Shown here: positions 1-7,900 of the stretch, one piece after another
How positions within the stretch are numbered: the stretch's first letter is position 1
Layout of the letters: the number at the start of each line of letters is the position of its first letter
Assembly (NCBI GenBank): GCA_937885165.1
Contig: CAKZZJ010000206.1
Span: 1-16,629 of the forward strand
Source of the DNA: an uncultured Caryophanales bacterium
GTDB taxonomy: Bacteria; Bacillota_I; Bacilli_A; Acholeplasmatales; Anaeroplasmataceae
Length of the DNA: 16,629 nucleotides
Direction of reading: 5' to 3'
Notes under the pieces: generated by a model
What the model saw: the letters and a program-made list of their open reading frames with translations, nothing else
Databases searched by the model: none
What the model was told of the DNA's origin: nothing
Position numbers and translations under genes: made by a program

Positions 1-1
1 G

Positions 2-829
2 CACCCTGATTTTTGGAAATTATTAGAATATTTTCATAAAAACCAAATAAGATTTTGTATAATGGGTAATCCATTTCATCTGACATTAGATGTCTGCAGA
101 AAAATGAAAAATCTTGGTTGCGTTAAATATCAAGTATCACTTGATGGATTAAAACAAACTCATGATATGTTTAGAAAAGAAGGTTCCTTTGATGCGACAA
201 TAAATGCAATAAAAATAATAAAGGAATCTGGAATGTGGGTTGCGGTAATGTCAACCGTATCTAAAACAAACCATAAAGAAATTCCAGAGCTTATTGATTT
301 AGTTGATGAACTAGGTGTAGATGTATACGCAGTAGGAAGGTACTGCCCCACATCAATAGAAAAAGCGTATGACCCTGATATACATATGACACCCCTTGAA
401 TATAAGGCATATATGGATGAATGTTTTAAAAAATATATGATTCACAAAGATAGTAAAACAACATATCAGTTAAAGGATCATCTATGGACTTTATTTTTAT
501 ATGAAAAAGGATTATTTAAACCAAAAGAAAATTTGCCAAAAAACAGTATCATAGATGGATGCAACTTAGCCAGAAATCACATAACAATTCTACCTACAGG
601 TATGGTATATGCATGTAGAAGAATGGAATCTCCTATCGCATCAATCTATAATAACAGCTTATATGATATATGGACATCAGATAAGATGGATGAATATAGG
701 AAATATGATAAATTTATAAAATGTAACAAGTGTAAATTAAAAGCATTTTGCAGAGGATGTCCTTCAGTAACATATGGATATACCAACAATATGTATGATG
801 CTGACCCACAGTGCTGGATGGAGGTATAA
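2..829 (+). CDS. Radical SAM/SPASM-domain protein, 5' end outside the window
   Basis: The reading frame is open from base 2, so the start and the CX3CX2C radical SAM motif lie upstream; the ATG at 62 is internal. The first visible residues (HPDFWKLLEYFHKN) look like the segment after the GGEP-type loop of a radical SAM barrel, and YQVSLDG is the typical later strand. Numbering from the Met at 62, the C-terminus carries the seven-cysteine SPASM pattern: C167-x12-G-x4-C185, then C221-x2-C224-x5-C230-x2-C233, then C251. This pattern binds auxiliary [4Fe-4S] clusters. Such proteins modify peptides or act as sulfatase maturases or cofactor enzymes. The third spacing is x2, where x3 is commoner. 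The stop is one base before the next gene's ATG, so the two genes are co-transcribed. The family is well supported; the substrate is unknown, and no precursor peptide is visible. Confidence 0.88.
   Translation, partial: HPDFWKLLEYFHKNQIRFCIMGNPFHLTLDVCRKMKNLGCVKYQVSLDGLKQTHDMFRKEGSFDATINAIKIIKESGMWVAVMSTVSKTNHKEIPELIDLVDELGVDVYAVGRYCPTSIEKAYDPDIHMTPLEYKAYMDECFKKYMIHKDSKTTYQLKDHLWTLFLYEKGLFKPKENLPKNSIIDGCNLARNHITILPTGMVYACRRMESPIASIYNNSLYDIWTSDKMDEYRKYDKFIKCNKCKLKAFCRGCPSVTYGYTNNMYDADPQCWMEV
820..824 (+). promoter_or_regulatory. Ribosome binding site fixing the start at 831
   Basis: GGAGG lies 6 nt before the ATG at 831, inside the last codons of the radical SAM gene. It rules out the more upstream in-frame ATG at 774. 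Confidence 0.8.
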
Positions 830-830
830 A

Positions 831-1781
831 ATGAAAGCTTTATTACTAAATGATGTAACAAATAGCGATGATGTAAAATTAATAGAAATTGATAAGCCAG
901 TAGCCAAAAAGGGGTGGCCTTTAGTCAAAGTTCTAGGTTTTGGAATGAATCATTCTGAACTTATATTAAGGGTTAATGAAATAAGAGCTTCATACATTAA
1001 AAGACCAATTGTTCCTGGAATTGAATGTATTGGAATTATAGAAGAATCACTAGATGATAACTTCAAAAAAGGTGATTTAGTCTGCTCTATAATGGGAGGA
1101 CTAGGAAGAAATTTCAATGGATCTTATGAAGAATATCTAATAGCACCACTAAAAAATTTATTTCACATTAAGACTAAACTTGATACCAAATATATCGCAG
1201 CAGTACCGGAAACATTTTTTACTGCTTATGGCTCTTTATTTGAATCATTAAATTTAAAAGAAAATGACATCTTACTTATAAGAGGTGCTACATCTGCCTT
1301 AGGCTATGCCTCAATGCAAATGGCAAAAGCTTTAGGATGCAAAGTTTACGCAACTACACATAAAAAAGAAAAGCTAGATTTAATTACTCGCTTTGGTTGT
1401 GAAGCAATACTAGATAGTGAATATCATCTTCCTGATGGATTTTATGCAAATAAAATATTAGAATTAATTGGACCAAGGACAATAAGGGATTCGCTTTCTC
1501 ATCTTTACAAAAATGGCATCCTCTGTAACACAGGAATATTAGGCGGTGAATATTTTTTAAATAATTTTGATCCAATAAAAGAGATTCCTAATGGTTGTTA
1601 TTTAACAGGATTTTTTTCTAATTATCCTACACAAAAAATAATCGATGATATTTTTAATTTCATCGATAAATATGATATTATTCCTTATATTGGTGCTGAA
1701 TTTAAATTTAAAAATATCAAGGATGCTATTAAGGCACAAGAAAAAGGAATTGATGGAAAAATAGTAGTGGTGATGGATTAA
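831..1781 (+). CDS. Zinc-independent MDR oxidoreductase (quinone oxidoreductase-like)
   Basis: A 316-residue medium-chain dehydrogenase/reductase. The N-terminal GroES-like half has GFGMNHSELILR (about 37-47) and PGIECIG (62-68), matching the quinone-oxidoreductase branch. The catalytic-zinc Cys and the GHE motif of classical alcohol dehydrogenases are missing, as is the four-Cys structural zinc lobe. The Rossmann half has RGATSALGYASMQMAKALG (151-169), the nucleotide-binding loop, followed by a KKEKLDL segment that probably reads the NADPH phosphate. It is expected to be a soluble NAD(P)H-dependent reductase or dehydrogenase of a carbonyl or enoyl substrate; the substrate cannot be read from sequence. 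Its stop overlaps the next ATG by one base (TAATG), which suggests translational coupling. An upstream in-frame ATG at 774 lies inside the previous gene and is not used here. Confidence 0.87.
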   Translation: MKALLLNDVTNSDDVKLIEIDKPVAKKGWPLVKVLGFGMNHSELILRVNEIRASYIKRPIVPGIECIGIIEESLDDNFKKGDLVCSIMGGLGRNFNGSYEEYLIAPLKNLFHIKTKLDTKYIAAVPETFFTAYGSLFESLNLKENDILLIRGATSALGYASMQMAKALGCKVYATTHKKEKLDLITRFGCEAILDSEYHLPDGFYANKILELIGPRTIRDSLSHLYKNGILCNTGILGGEYFLNNFDPIKEIPNGCYLTGFFSNYPTQKIIDDIFNFIDKYDIIPYIGAEFKFKNIKDAIKAQEKGIDGKIVVVMD

Positions 1782-2332
1782 TGAAAGTAGTATTAGTAAA
1801 TGGTAGTCCTCATAAAAAAGGAAACACTAAAAAAGCATTGCAGCTTGTGGAAGAAGAATTAATTAAAAATGATATTGAAATTTCCTATATTGAAATAGGT
1901 AATAAGCCAGTTATAGGCTGTCAGGAATGTGAATGGTGCCAAAATAAATACCACTGTGTACATAATGATGATGTATGTAATCAAATAATAGATGAAATAG
2001 CTAATTCTGATGGAATAATAATAGGAACACCTGTTTATTTTGCCGGACCTAATGGCGCCTTATGTTCAATTCTTGATAGAGTATTTTATGCAGGATCATG
2101 TCACGGAAGATTATTCAAAAACAAACTTGCGGCTAGCGTTGCCACAGTATGGAGAGAAGGGGCTAGCTGTGCCTTAGACAGAATAAACAAATATTTTACA
2201 TATAGTGAAATGACATTAGTAAGCAGTACATACTGGAATGTATATATGGGTGATAATGATTATTTTGGTAAAAACACATTAAAAGAATTAGGAATAAATT
2301 TTGCTAAATTATTAAAGGAAAGAGTTATGTGA
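1781..2332 (+). CDS. Flavodoxin-fold FMN reductase, Isf-like with compact Cys motif
   Basis: A 183-residue NADPH-dependent FMN reductase/flavodoxin-fold protein. NGSPHKKGNT (7-16) is the FMN phosphate loop, and GTPVYFAGPNGAL (82-94) is the second flavin-contact segment. Between them sits C47-x2-C50-x2-C53-x5-C59 followed by HNDD. This fits the compact CX2CX2CX4-7C motif that holds a [4Fe-4S] cluster in archaeal iron-sulfur flavoproteins, although many bacterial relatives with this motif are uncharacterised. Its expected role is one- or two-electron transfer between a flavin and a partner, possibly the radical SAM protein or the nitroreductase beside it. It is coupled to the upstream gene by a 1-nt overlap and followed after 1 nt by the next ATG. 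Presence of the cluster is an inference from the spacing. Confidence 0.87.
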   Translation: MKVVLVNGSPHKKGNTKKALQLVEEELIKNDIEISYIEIGNKPVIGCQECEWCQNKYHCVHNDDVCNQIIDEIANSDGIIIGTPVYFAGPNGALCSILDRVFYAGSCHGRLFKNKLAASVATVWREGASCALDRINKYFTYSEMTLVSSTYWNVYMGDNDYFGKNTLKELGINFAKLLKERVM

Positions 2333-2333
2333 A

Positions 2334-3215
2334 ATGGGTATAAAAGATTTAACAAAATTTAAAGTTGATTTAAATAAATGTATAGGTTGTAATAACTGTG
2401 TTAATGTCTGCAGCGGTATGGTTTTAGAAATGAAAGGTAACCACCCTATAATGAAAGATTTCGAACGCTATGGTTGGAGAGGATGCTGGAGATGCGAGCA
2501 CTGTCTTGCAGTATGCCCAACTGGAGCGATTTCAATCTTTGGCAAGAACCCTGAGGACTCATTTTTAAAACCGGATGATAATTTAGGAGATGAAGTTAGA
2601 AATCTTGTTTCATATAGAAGAAGTACACGTAGATATCTTGATGAAAATGTTGATTCAAAAATAATAGATAACATTTTAAAAGCTTTAGAATGTGCTCCAA
2701 CAGGCGGTAATTCATGCAATGTTGAATATACTATTATAGATGATAAAAAAAGAGTTGCTGAAATAAGAAATATCGCTTATAAAATAATGGATGATGATGC
2801 TAAAAAAGGCATTTACACCCATAGTTTTTCTTCATTCTTTTATTCAAAAATGAAAGAATCTGAAAAGACTGTTAGAAAAAATGATTTATTATTTTGTGGT
2901 GCTCCACATCTATTTATCGCACATGAAAAATGCGTAGGAAAATGGGCAGAAGACAGTAAAGCTAACTGCATTTTTGCAACAGCTTATTTTGAACTTTTAG
3001 CTAACGCCTATTCTTTAGGGACAATTATTATGAGTTATCCCGCTGAAGTATTAAATGAACTTGTCCCAAATGGCAGAGAATTATTAGGTATACCAAAGGA
3101 TCATTATATGGGATTAATCGTAGGATTTGGTTATCCTGAAATCAAATATAAAAGAGGCGTACAAAAAGATAGAAAAAATAAAATACATAGATATTCTGAA
3201 AACTCTAAAATCTAA
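2334..3215 (+). CDS. 2x[4Fe-4S] ferredoxin-nitroreductase fusion protein
   Basis: A 293-residue protein in two parts. Residues 10-70 form a bacterial ferredoxin domain: C16-x2-C19-x2-C22-x3-C26, and C51-x2-C54-x2-C57-x3-C61 followed by PTGAI. From about residue 90 a nitroreductase-family FMN domain begins with YRRSTRRYLDENV (94-106), the N-terminal FMN-phosphate signature, then APTGGNSCN (121-129). It closes with the LGIPKDHYMGLIVGFGYP type of C-terminus. Ferredoxin-nitroreductase fusions are frequent in anaerobic Firmicutes; electrons probably pass from the clusters to FMN and then to an undefined substrate. The first cluster motif ends in CSG, where many ferredoxins have CP, so that cluster may be tuned. 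It is the last gene of the four-gene operon. No convincing hairpin terminator follows, only a T-rich stretch near 3235. Confidence 0.9.
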   Translation: MGIKDLTKFKVDLNKCIGCNNCVNVCSGMVLEMKGNHPIMKDFERYGWRGCWRCEHCLAVCPTGAISIFGKNPEDSFLKPDDNLGDEVRNLVSYRRSTRRYLDENVDSKIIDNILKALECAPTGGNSCNVEYTIIDDKKRVAEIRNIAYKIMDDDAKKGIYTHSFSSFFYSKMKESEKTVRKNDLLFCGAPHLFIAHEKCVGKWAEDSKANCIFATAYFELLANAYSLGTIIMSYPAEVLNELVPNGRELLGIPKDHYMGLIVGFGYPEIKYKRGVQKDRKNKIHRYSENSKI

Positions 3216-3224
3216 CTTGTGAAT

Positions 3225-3254
3225 TTCATATAGGCTTTTTTTCTTATTTATGAT
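3225..3254 (+). promoter_or_regulatory. Candidate sigma-A promoter for the aldo/keto reductase
   Basis: TTCATA (3225-3230), 18 nt, then TATGAT (3249-3254). The -35 box matches consensus at 4 of 6 bases and the -10 box at 5 of 6. Transcription would start near 3261, giving a leader of under 20 nt before the ATG at 3279. Confidence 0.5.
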
Positions 3255-3265
3255 AAAATGTAAAT

Positions 3266-3270
3266 GAGGG
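3266..3270 (+). promoter_or_regulatory. Ribosome binding site fixing the start at 3279
   Basis: GAGGG is followed by 8 nt and then the ATG at 3279. The ATG at 3264 overlaps this site and has no Shine-Dalgarno of its own, so 3279 is the likelier start. Confidence 0.7.
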
Positions 3271-3278
3271 AAAACAAC

Positions 3279-4391
3279 ATGAATAAATTTTTTAAAGAGT
3301 TAAGGGGTAAGCTTGGATTTGGTCTTATGAGACTACCAATGATTGGTAATGAAGTAGATTATAACCAAGTATCAGAGATGGTTGATGAATTTATCGCAAA
3401 AGGCTTCAATTATTTTGATACAGCACATGGCTACATAGATGGCAAAAGTGAAATAGCTGTAAATAAATGTATATCATCAAGGTATAAAAGAAATGAATTT
3501 TTATTGACAAATAAATTAACTGAAAATTATTTTGATAAGGAAGAAGATATAAGGCCTTTTTTTTATAATCAGTTAAAAACTTGTGGTGTAGAATATTTTG
3601 ATTTTTATTTAATGCATGCTCAAAACAGAAATAATTTTAAGCATTATAAAAAATGCAACGCTTATGAAACAGCTATAAAATTGAAAGAAGAAGGTAAAAT
3701 TAAACATCTTGGTATATCATTTCATGATACAAATGATATCTTAGATCAAATATTGACTGAATATCCTGAAATTGAGGTTGTCCAGATACAATTAAATTAT
3801 CTTGATTATGAGGATCCAGAAATTCAAAGTAGATTATGTTATGATGTCTGTGTTAAACATAATAAACCTGTACTTATAATGGAACCTGTTAAAGGTGGAA
3901 AGTTAGCATTTTTACCTAATGAAGCAGAAAATGTATTTAATAAATTAGGTAACAGTTCTTATGCATCTTATGCTATAAGATTTGCTGCATCATTAGATCA
4001 GGTTGTTATGGTATTATCGGGCATGAGCAATATAAGTCAGATGAATAATAATTTGAGTTATATGGCTGATTTTAAAAAGATAAATGCTGTTGAAGCAAAA
4101 GCTATAAAAGAAGTAGTACAGATATTTAAAAATATTCCTACTATTTCCTGTACAAATTGTAAATATTGTGTTGAAGGCTGCCCTAAGCATATTCCTATAC
4201 CTATGTTATTTAAAGATTACAACAATAAAAAATTATATAAAAATTATGATGGCATAGGAAATTACAAAAGACATACAGAAAATAAAGGTAAGGCATCAGA
4301 TTGTATAAAATGCGGTAAATGTGAATATATATGCCCACAGCATCTTAAGATAAGAGACCTACTTGTAGAAGTAAAAGAAACATTTGAATAA
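3279..4391 (+). CDS. Aldo/keto reductase with C-terminal 2x[4Fe-4S] domain
   Basis: A 370-residue protein. The N-terminal TIM barrel opens with KLGFGLMRLP and shows the aldo/keto reductase catalytic tetrad: D47 and Y52 (FDTAHGY), K79 (LLTNK) and H113 (FYLMH). Residues 283-353 add a ferredoxin-like module with C291-x2-C294-x2-C297-x3-C301-P and C342-x2-C345-x2-C348-x3-C352-P. This matches the predicted oxidoreductases of COG1453, which are common in anaerobes. NAD(P)H-linked carbonyl chemistry may be exchanged with an Fe-S electron pool; the substrate is unknown. It has its own promoter 64 nt after the redox operon and converges on the thioesterase gene, from which a bidirectional terminator separates it. 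The start at 3279 was chosen over 3264 because of the GAGGG site between them. Confidence 0.92.
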   Translation: MNKFFKELRGKLGFGLMRLPMIGNEVDYNQVSEMVDEFIAKGFNYFDTAHGYIDGKSEIAVNKCISSRYKRNEFLLTNKLTENYFDKEEDIRPFFYNQLKTCGVEYFDFYLMHAQNRNNFKHYKKCNAYETAIKLKEEGKIKHLGISFHDTNDILDQILTEYPEIEVVQIQLNYLDYEDPEIQSRLCYDVCVKHNKPVLIMEPVKGGKLAFLPNEAENVFNKLGNSSYASYAIRFAASLDQVVMVLSGMSNISQMNNNLSYMADFKKINAVEAKAIKEVVQIFKNIPTISCTNCKYCVEGCPKHIPIPMLFKDYNNKKLYKNYDGIGNYKRHTENKGKASDCIKCGKCEYICPQHLKIRDLLVEVKETFE

Positions 4392-4394
4392 AAT

Positions 4395-4457
4395 AAAAAG
4401 TGGTATTGAAATACTAGAACCAATATTGAATCTAATATCTCATACCACATTTTTTTA
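4395..4457. terminator. Bidirectional intrinsic terminator between convergent genes
   Basis: GTGGTAT (4400-4406) pairs exactly with ATACCAC (4442-4448). The stem is flanked by A5 on the left and T7 on the right, so a U-tract follows the stem in both directions. The 35-nt loop contains a small palindrome, CAATATTG (4421-4428). It lies between the stop of the aldo/keto reductase (4391) and that of the thioesterase (4464). Confidence 0.75.
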
Positions 4458-4463
4458 TTTTAT

Positions 4464-4895
4464 TTATCTTTTACTGATAGTCTCTTTAGATAAAGAGTAT
4501 ATCTTAAGTAGGGTTTCTTCTAGACTTGGTAAAACTTTTTTAATTATTATTATTCTTCCTTCTTTACTTAAAAAGCAATGTGTTGTCCTACCAATACATA
4601 CAACATCACCTTTAGCATTATACATAAAGTATAAGAATTTTAATCTTACGCTATTATATTCTTCAACTAATACTTCAATTTCAATTACATCACCAAATGT
4701 GGTTGTTTTTTTGTATTCACAGCTTGATGAGATTACGGGAGCTGAAATGCCAAATTCATCATTTAAAGAATAATCCCAGCCAAAATCTTTCATGAATTCA
4801 ATTCTGGCTTCCTCCATCCAGCGAACATAATTTGAGTGATGAGTAATACCCATCATATCAGTTTCATAATATTGGACTTTATGTTTGTAATTCAT
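4464..4895 (-). CDS. Hot-dog fold acyl-CoA thioesterase (4HBT/YbgC-like)
   Basis: A 143-residue protein starting MNYKHKVQYYETD. The ETDMMGITHHSNYVRWMEEAR stretch (11-31) is the 4-hydroxybenzoyl-CoA thioesterase signature, with D13 the expected catalytic Asp and the hot-dog central helix following. The length is normal for a single-domain member, usually about 130-150 residues. It probably hydrolyses an acyl-CoA or acyl-ACP; chain specificity cannot be read. The frame stays open upstream to 5006, but that extension lies inside the ATPase gene. Family alignment and the AGAGGGA site (4899-4905) both support the start at 4895. It begins 11 nt after the ATPase stop and is the last gene of the leftward operon. 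A link to lipid or membrane upkeep alongside the ATPase is only a guess. Confidence 0.88.
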   Translation of the reverse strand: MNYKHKVQYYETDMMGITHHSNYVRWMEEARIEFMKDFGWDYSLNDEFGISAPVISSSCEYKKTTTFGDVIEIEVLVEEYNSVRLKFLYFMYNAKGDVVCIGRTTHCFLSKEGRIIIIKKVLPSLEETLLKIYSLSKETISKR

Positions 4896-4906
4896 AATTC
4901 CCTCTT

Positions 4907-7900
4907 TTAGATTTTGCCAATAATCTTCAATAAAACTTGAGCTTGCTTCTTTACCCATGGAACAAAGCCCTTGAATAATTTCATTACAGGTACTGCCAGC
5001 AAGCATAACATAAGTAAGAAAATCTTGTTATAAACTGATAATTCCTGAACTATACCACTAGATGATGTAGTTACATTATTTGCAGAAACTAAATAATCAG
5101 TTTGTACATCTCCTAAAATTAAATAGTTATTTGAATTGATTTGTGGATTTAATGTAGAAGAACTTGCAGTATAATGAGTATAATAACCATCAATTATATA
5201 ATTACCTTCTGTACTGACTTCGATGGTCGGCGCGTAATTCTTATTATCAATAGTTGCGTTACCACCGCAGATAAATGTTTTATCAGATGCTTTTAATCTA
5301 AATGTACTATCTCTATTTTCAGCAGTAACCATTAAATATTTATCGCCATAAAGTACATCTATATCTTCATCATCAAAATCAAGATAATTTTTAAATCCTT
5401 CACTACCTACATTTACAAAATTGAAATCAGATTCTACACCATTAACATAATAAATGCCTGTAATAGGATTATATGTAATCTCTTTGCCATCAACATCTGT
5501 AAGATAGTAGCCTAAATCATTTTGTTTTCCATAAACTTCAAATATATTTATATCAGTATTAATAGCTCCAAAAATAAATTGAGGGCTATTATTGTAGGTA
5601 ACTGTTGTTGTATAGCTTGGTATAGATATTTCATATGGAGTATTTCTAGTTGTACCATCATTATTTGTTGCATAAATAGGTTTACCGTTTACTAGCAATA
5701 AATATTTGCCTTCTGAATTTTTTGATATTGTATAAGAATTGTCACTTCCATCAACCTTATATTTATATTCATTAGACTGGAATCCATTTATTATAAGTTC
5801 ACCATTTTTAACTTCAAGTGTTGGCATAACACAAGCTTGATATACTGCCTCATCAGCTTTATATGAACCATATTTAACTTCATAATCATAATAAGTATTA
5901 CTTCTTGTAAGTGTAACATTAACAGGAATTTTTACTTTCGCGCCATTTGAATCTGTTACATAACTTCCATCTGTATTTTTCTTATAATACCAAAGATATC
6001 CAGATTCATCTATCTCAATTTGTTCTGAAATATCATCATTAAAATAGATGTCATTTACAGTATAACCGCCAATATAGATATTACCTTTTGCATCATAACT
6101 TAATTTTGGTATATCAATTTTGAAATAAACTTTAGTTGAATCTACTAAATAATAGGGCCTATCACCATTTATGGCATAATAGATGTTACCATCATCATCA
6201 ACAGCAGCAGTAAGGGTAGTTGTAGTAGAATTGTTGTCAACTGCAAGCTCACTTACTCTGTCATCAATCACATAATAGTTATTTTTTGAGATTCCAACAC
6301 TTGGATAATATGTAATTATCTGTTCCTCAATTGTTGTAGAGTGATATTCAGCGAAGCCAAATATCGGCCTTAATTCAAACAACTGAGGAAGAACCGTTAC
6401 TGCAAATAAGAATATTGTATAACATACGATAAATAAAGCCTTTCTAATAGTATTAAATGGCTTGCAGGCATTAAATAATACCATCAAACATGTATGCGTT
6501 GCAGCAACGATAATAATAGTAGTCAAGCTTAAATCATCGATGTATATTGCGCCTCTTAGGCTAAATACAATAATCGATATCATCAATATCGTGAGCGCAC
6601 CAGGAAGTGCTTCTCTAACGACATTGAATATAAACTTACCCTTAACCGGGTTATTATTCGGTTCATTGATTAGAACAAGTGATGGGATACCTATAGATAA
6701 AGTATCAATTAAGAACAACTGATTTGTCTGAATTGGATAAGTACCCATAATCAAAGCCTGAATTGCTAAGAATAATGAAAATATTGTCTTGGTTAAGAAA
6801 AGTGAAGAAACTTTAGTAATGTTATTGATAACTCTTCTACCTTCTGATACAACACTAGGCATTGAATCAAAATTAGAATCAAGCAATACTAGATGTGAAC
6901 AATTTCTTGCAGCATCAGATCCTGAAGCAACAGCGATTGAACAGTCAGCCTCTCTTAAGGCTAATATATCATTAACACCATCGCCTGTCATGGCAACTGT
7001 CTTTCCTTCCTCTTTTAATGTATGAACCAAAAGACGTTTTTGTGCTGGTGAAACACGACCAAATACAGTATATTTTGATGCACATTTGATAATATCACTA
7101 TCACTCATACCATCAAGTGAGATATATTTATCAGCATTATCAATTCCTGCTCTTTGGCTGATTTTAGATACAGTGATAGGATTATCACCTGATATTACTT
7201 TAACTTCAACACCAGAGTCCTTGAAATATTTGATAGTGTTTATCGCATCTGGTCTGATTGTATCTTCAATTAATATCATTGATAGAATCAAAACCTCACT
7301 ATTAGGTAATTCACCATTTTCTATTTTACCATCACGATAAGCAAGGCATAGAACTCTAAAGCCTAACTGAGCATACTTGTTGATATCATTTTTATATTTT
7401 TCATAATTGCTTCTTAATACAAATTCTGGAGCGCCTAGAATAAAAGTTCCAAATCTATCAAATGTTACAGCCTGATATTTTCTCTGGGATGAAAATGGTA
7501 TCGCGGCAACATGTTTTATTCTCTTGCCCAAACCAAATTTTTCTTTCAGTGCGTTACTTGTAAGATTAGTATCCTCGAGTGCGTTAAGCATTGCCGAGAT
7601 AATATTTTTTGTTGCCAAACCATGAACAGAATTATAATCTATTACATTTTTGACAACCATTGTACCATCAGTAATAGTACCGGTCTTATCAAGACAAATA
7701 CAATTTACTCTGGCAAGCATCTCAATACAATATAATTCCTGAACAAGCACTTTCTTTTGAGCAAGTCTGATAACAGATAATGTTAAAGCGATAGAAGACG
7801 TTAAGAATAAGCCTGATGGAATCATACCAATCATCGCACCAGCTGTTTTTCTAATACTTGTTACATAAGGTACATCTCTTCCCAAATACATTATAAAGAA

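Noticed and set aside
774..830. Upstream start for the MDR oxidoreductase
   Set aside because: The extension overlaps SPASM codons in another frame, while GGAGG is correctly placed for the ATG at 831.
2330..2332. TGA read as tryptophan (Mollicutes code)
   Set aside because: TGA ends two intact genes at the expected family lengths with the next gene starting at once. Trp is encoded by TGG throughout, so the standard bacterial code applies.
3228..3244. Intrinsic terminator after the nitroreductase gene
   Set aside because: There is a T-run (about 3235-3243), but no stable GC-containing stem precedes it, and the region overlaps the proposed promoter.
4384..4773. Plus-strand open frame opposite the thioesterase
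   Set aside because: It is a low-complexity translation of the antisense strand with no ribosome binding site or family motif, and it crosses the terminator.
4896..5006. N-terminal extension of the thioesterase to an ATG at 5006
   Set aside because: The extra 37 residues lie within the ATPase 3' end and do not resemble the family. The AGAGGGA site precedes the ATG at 4895.
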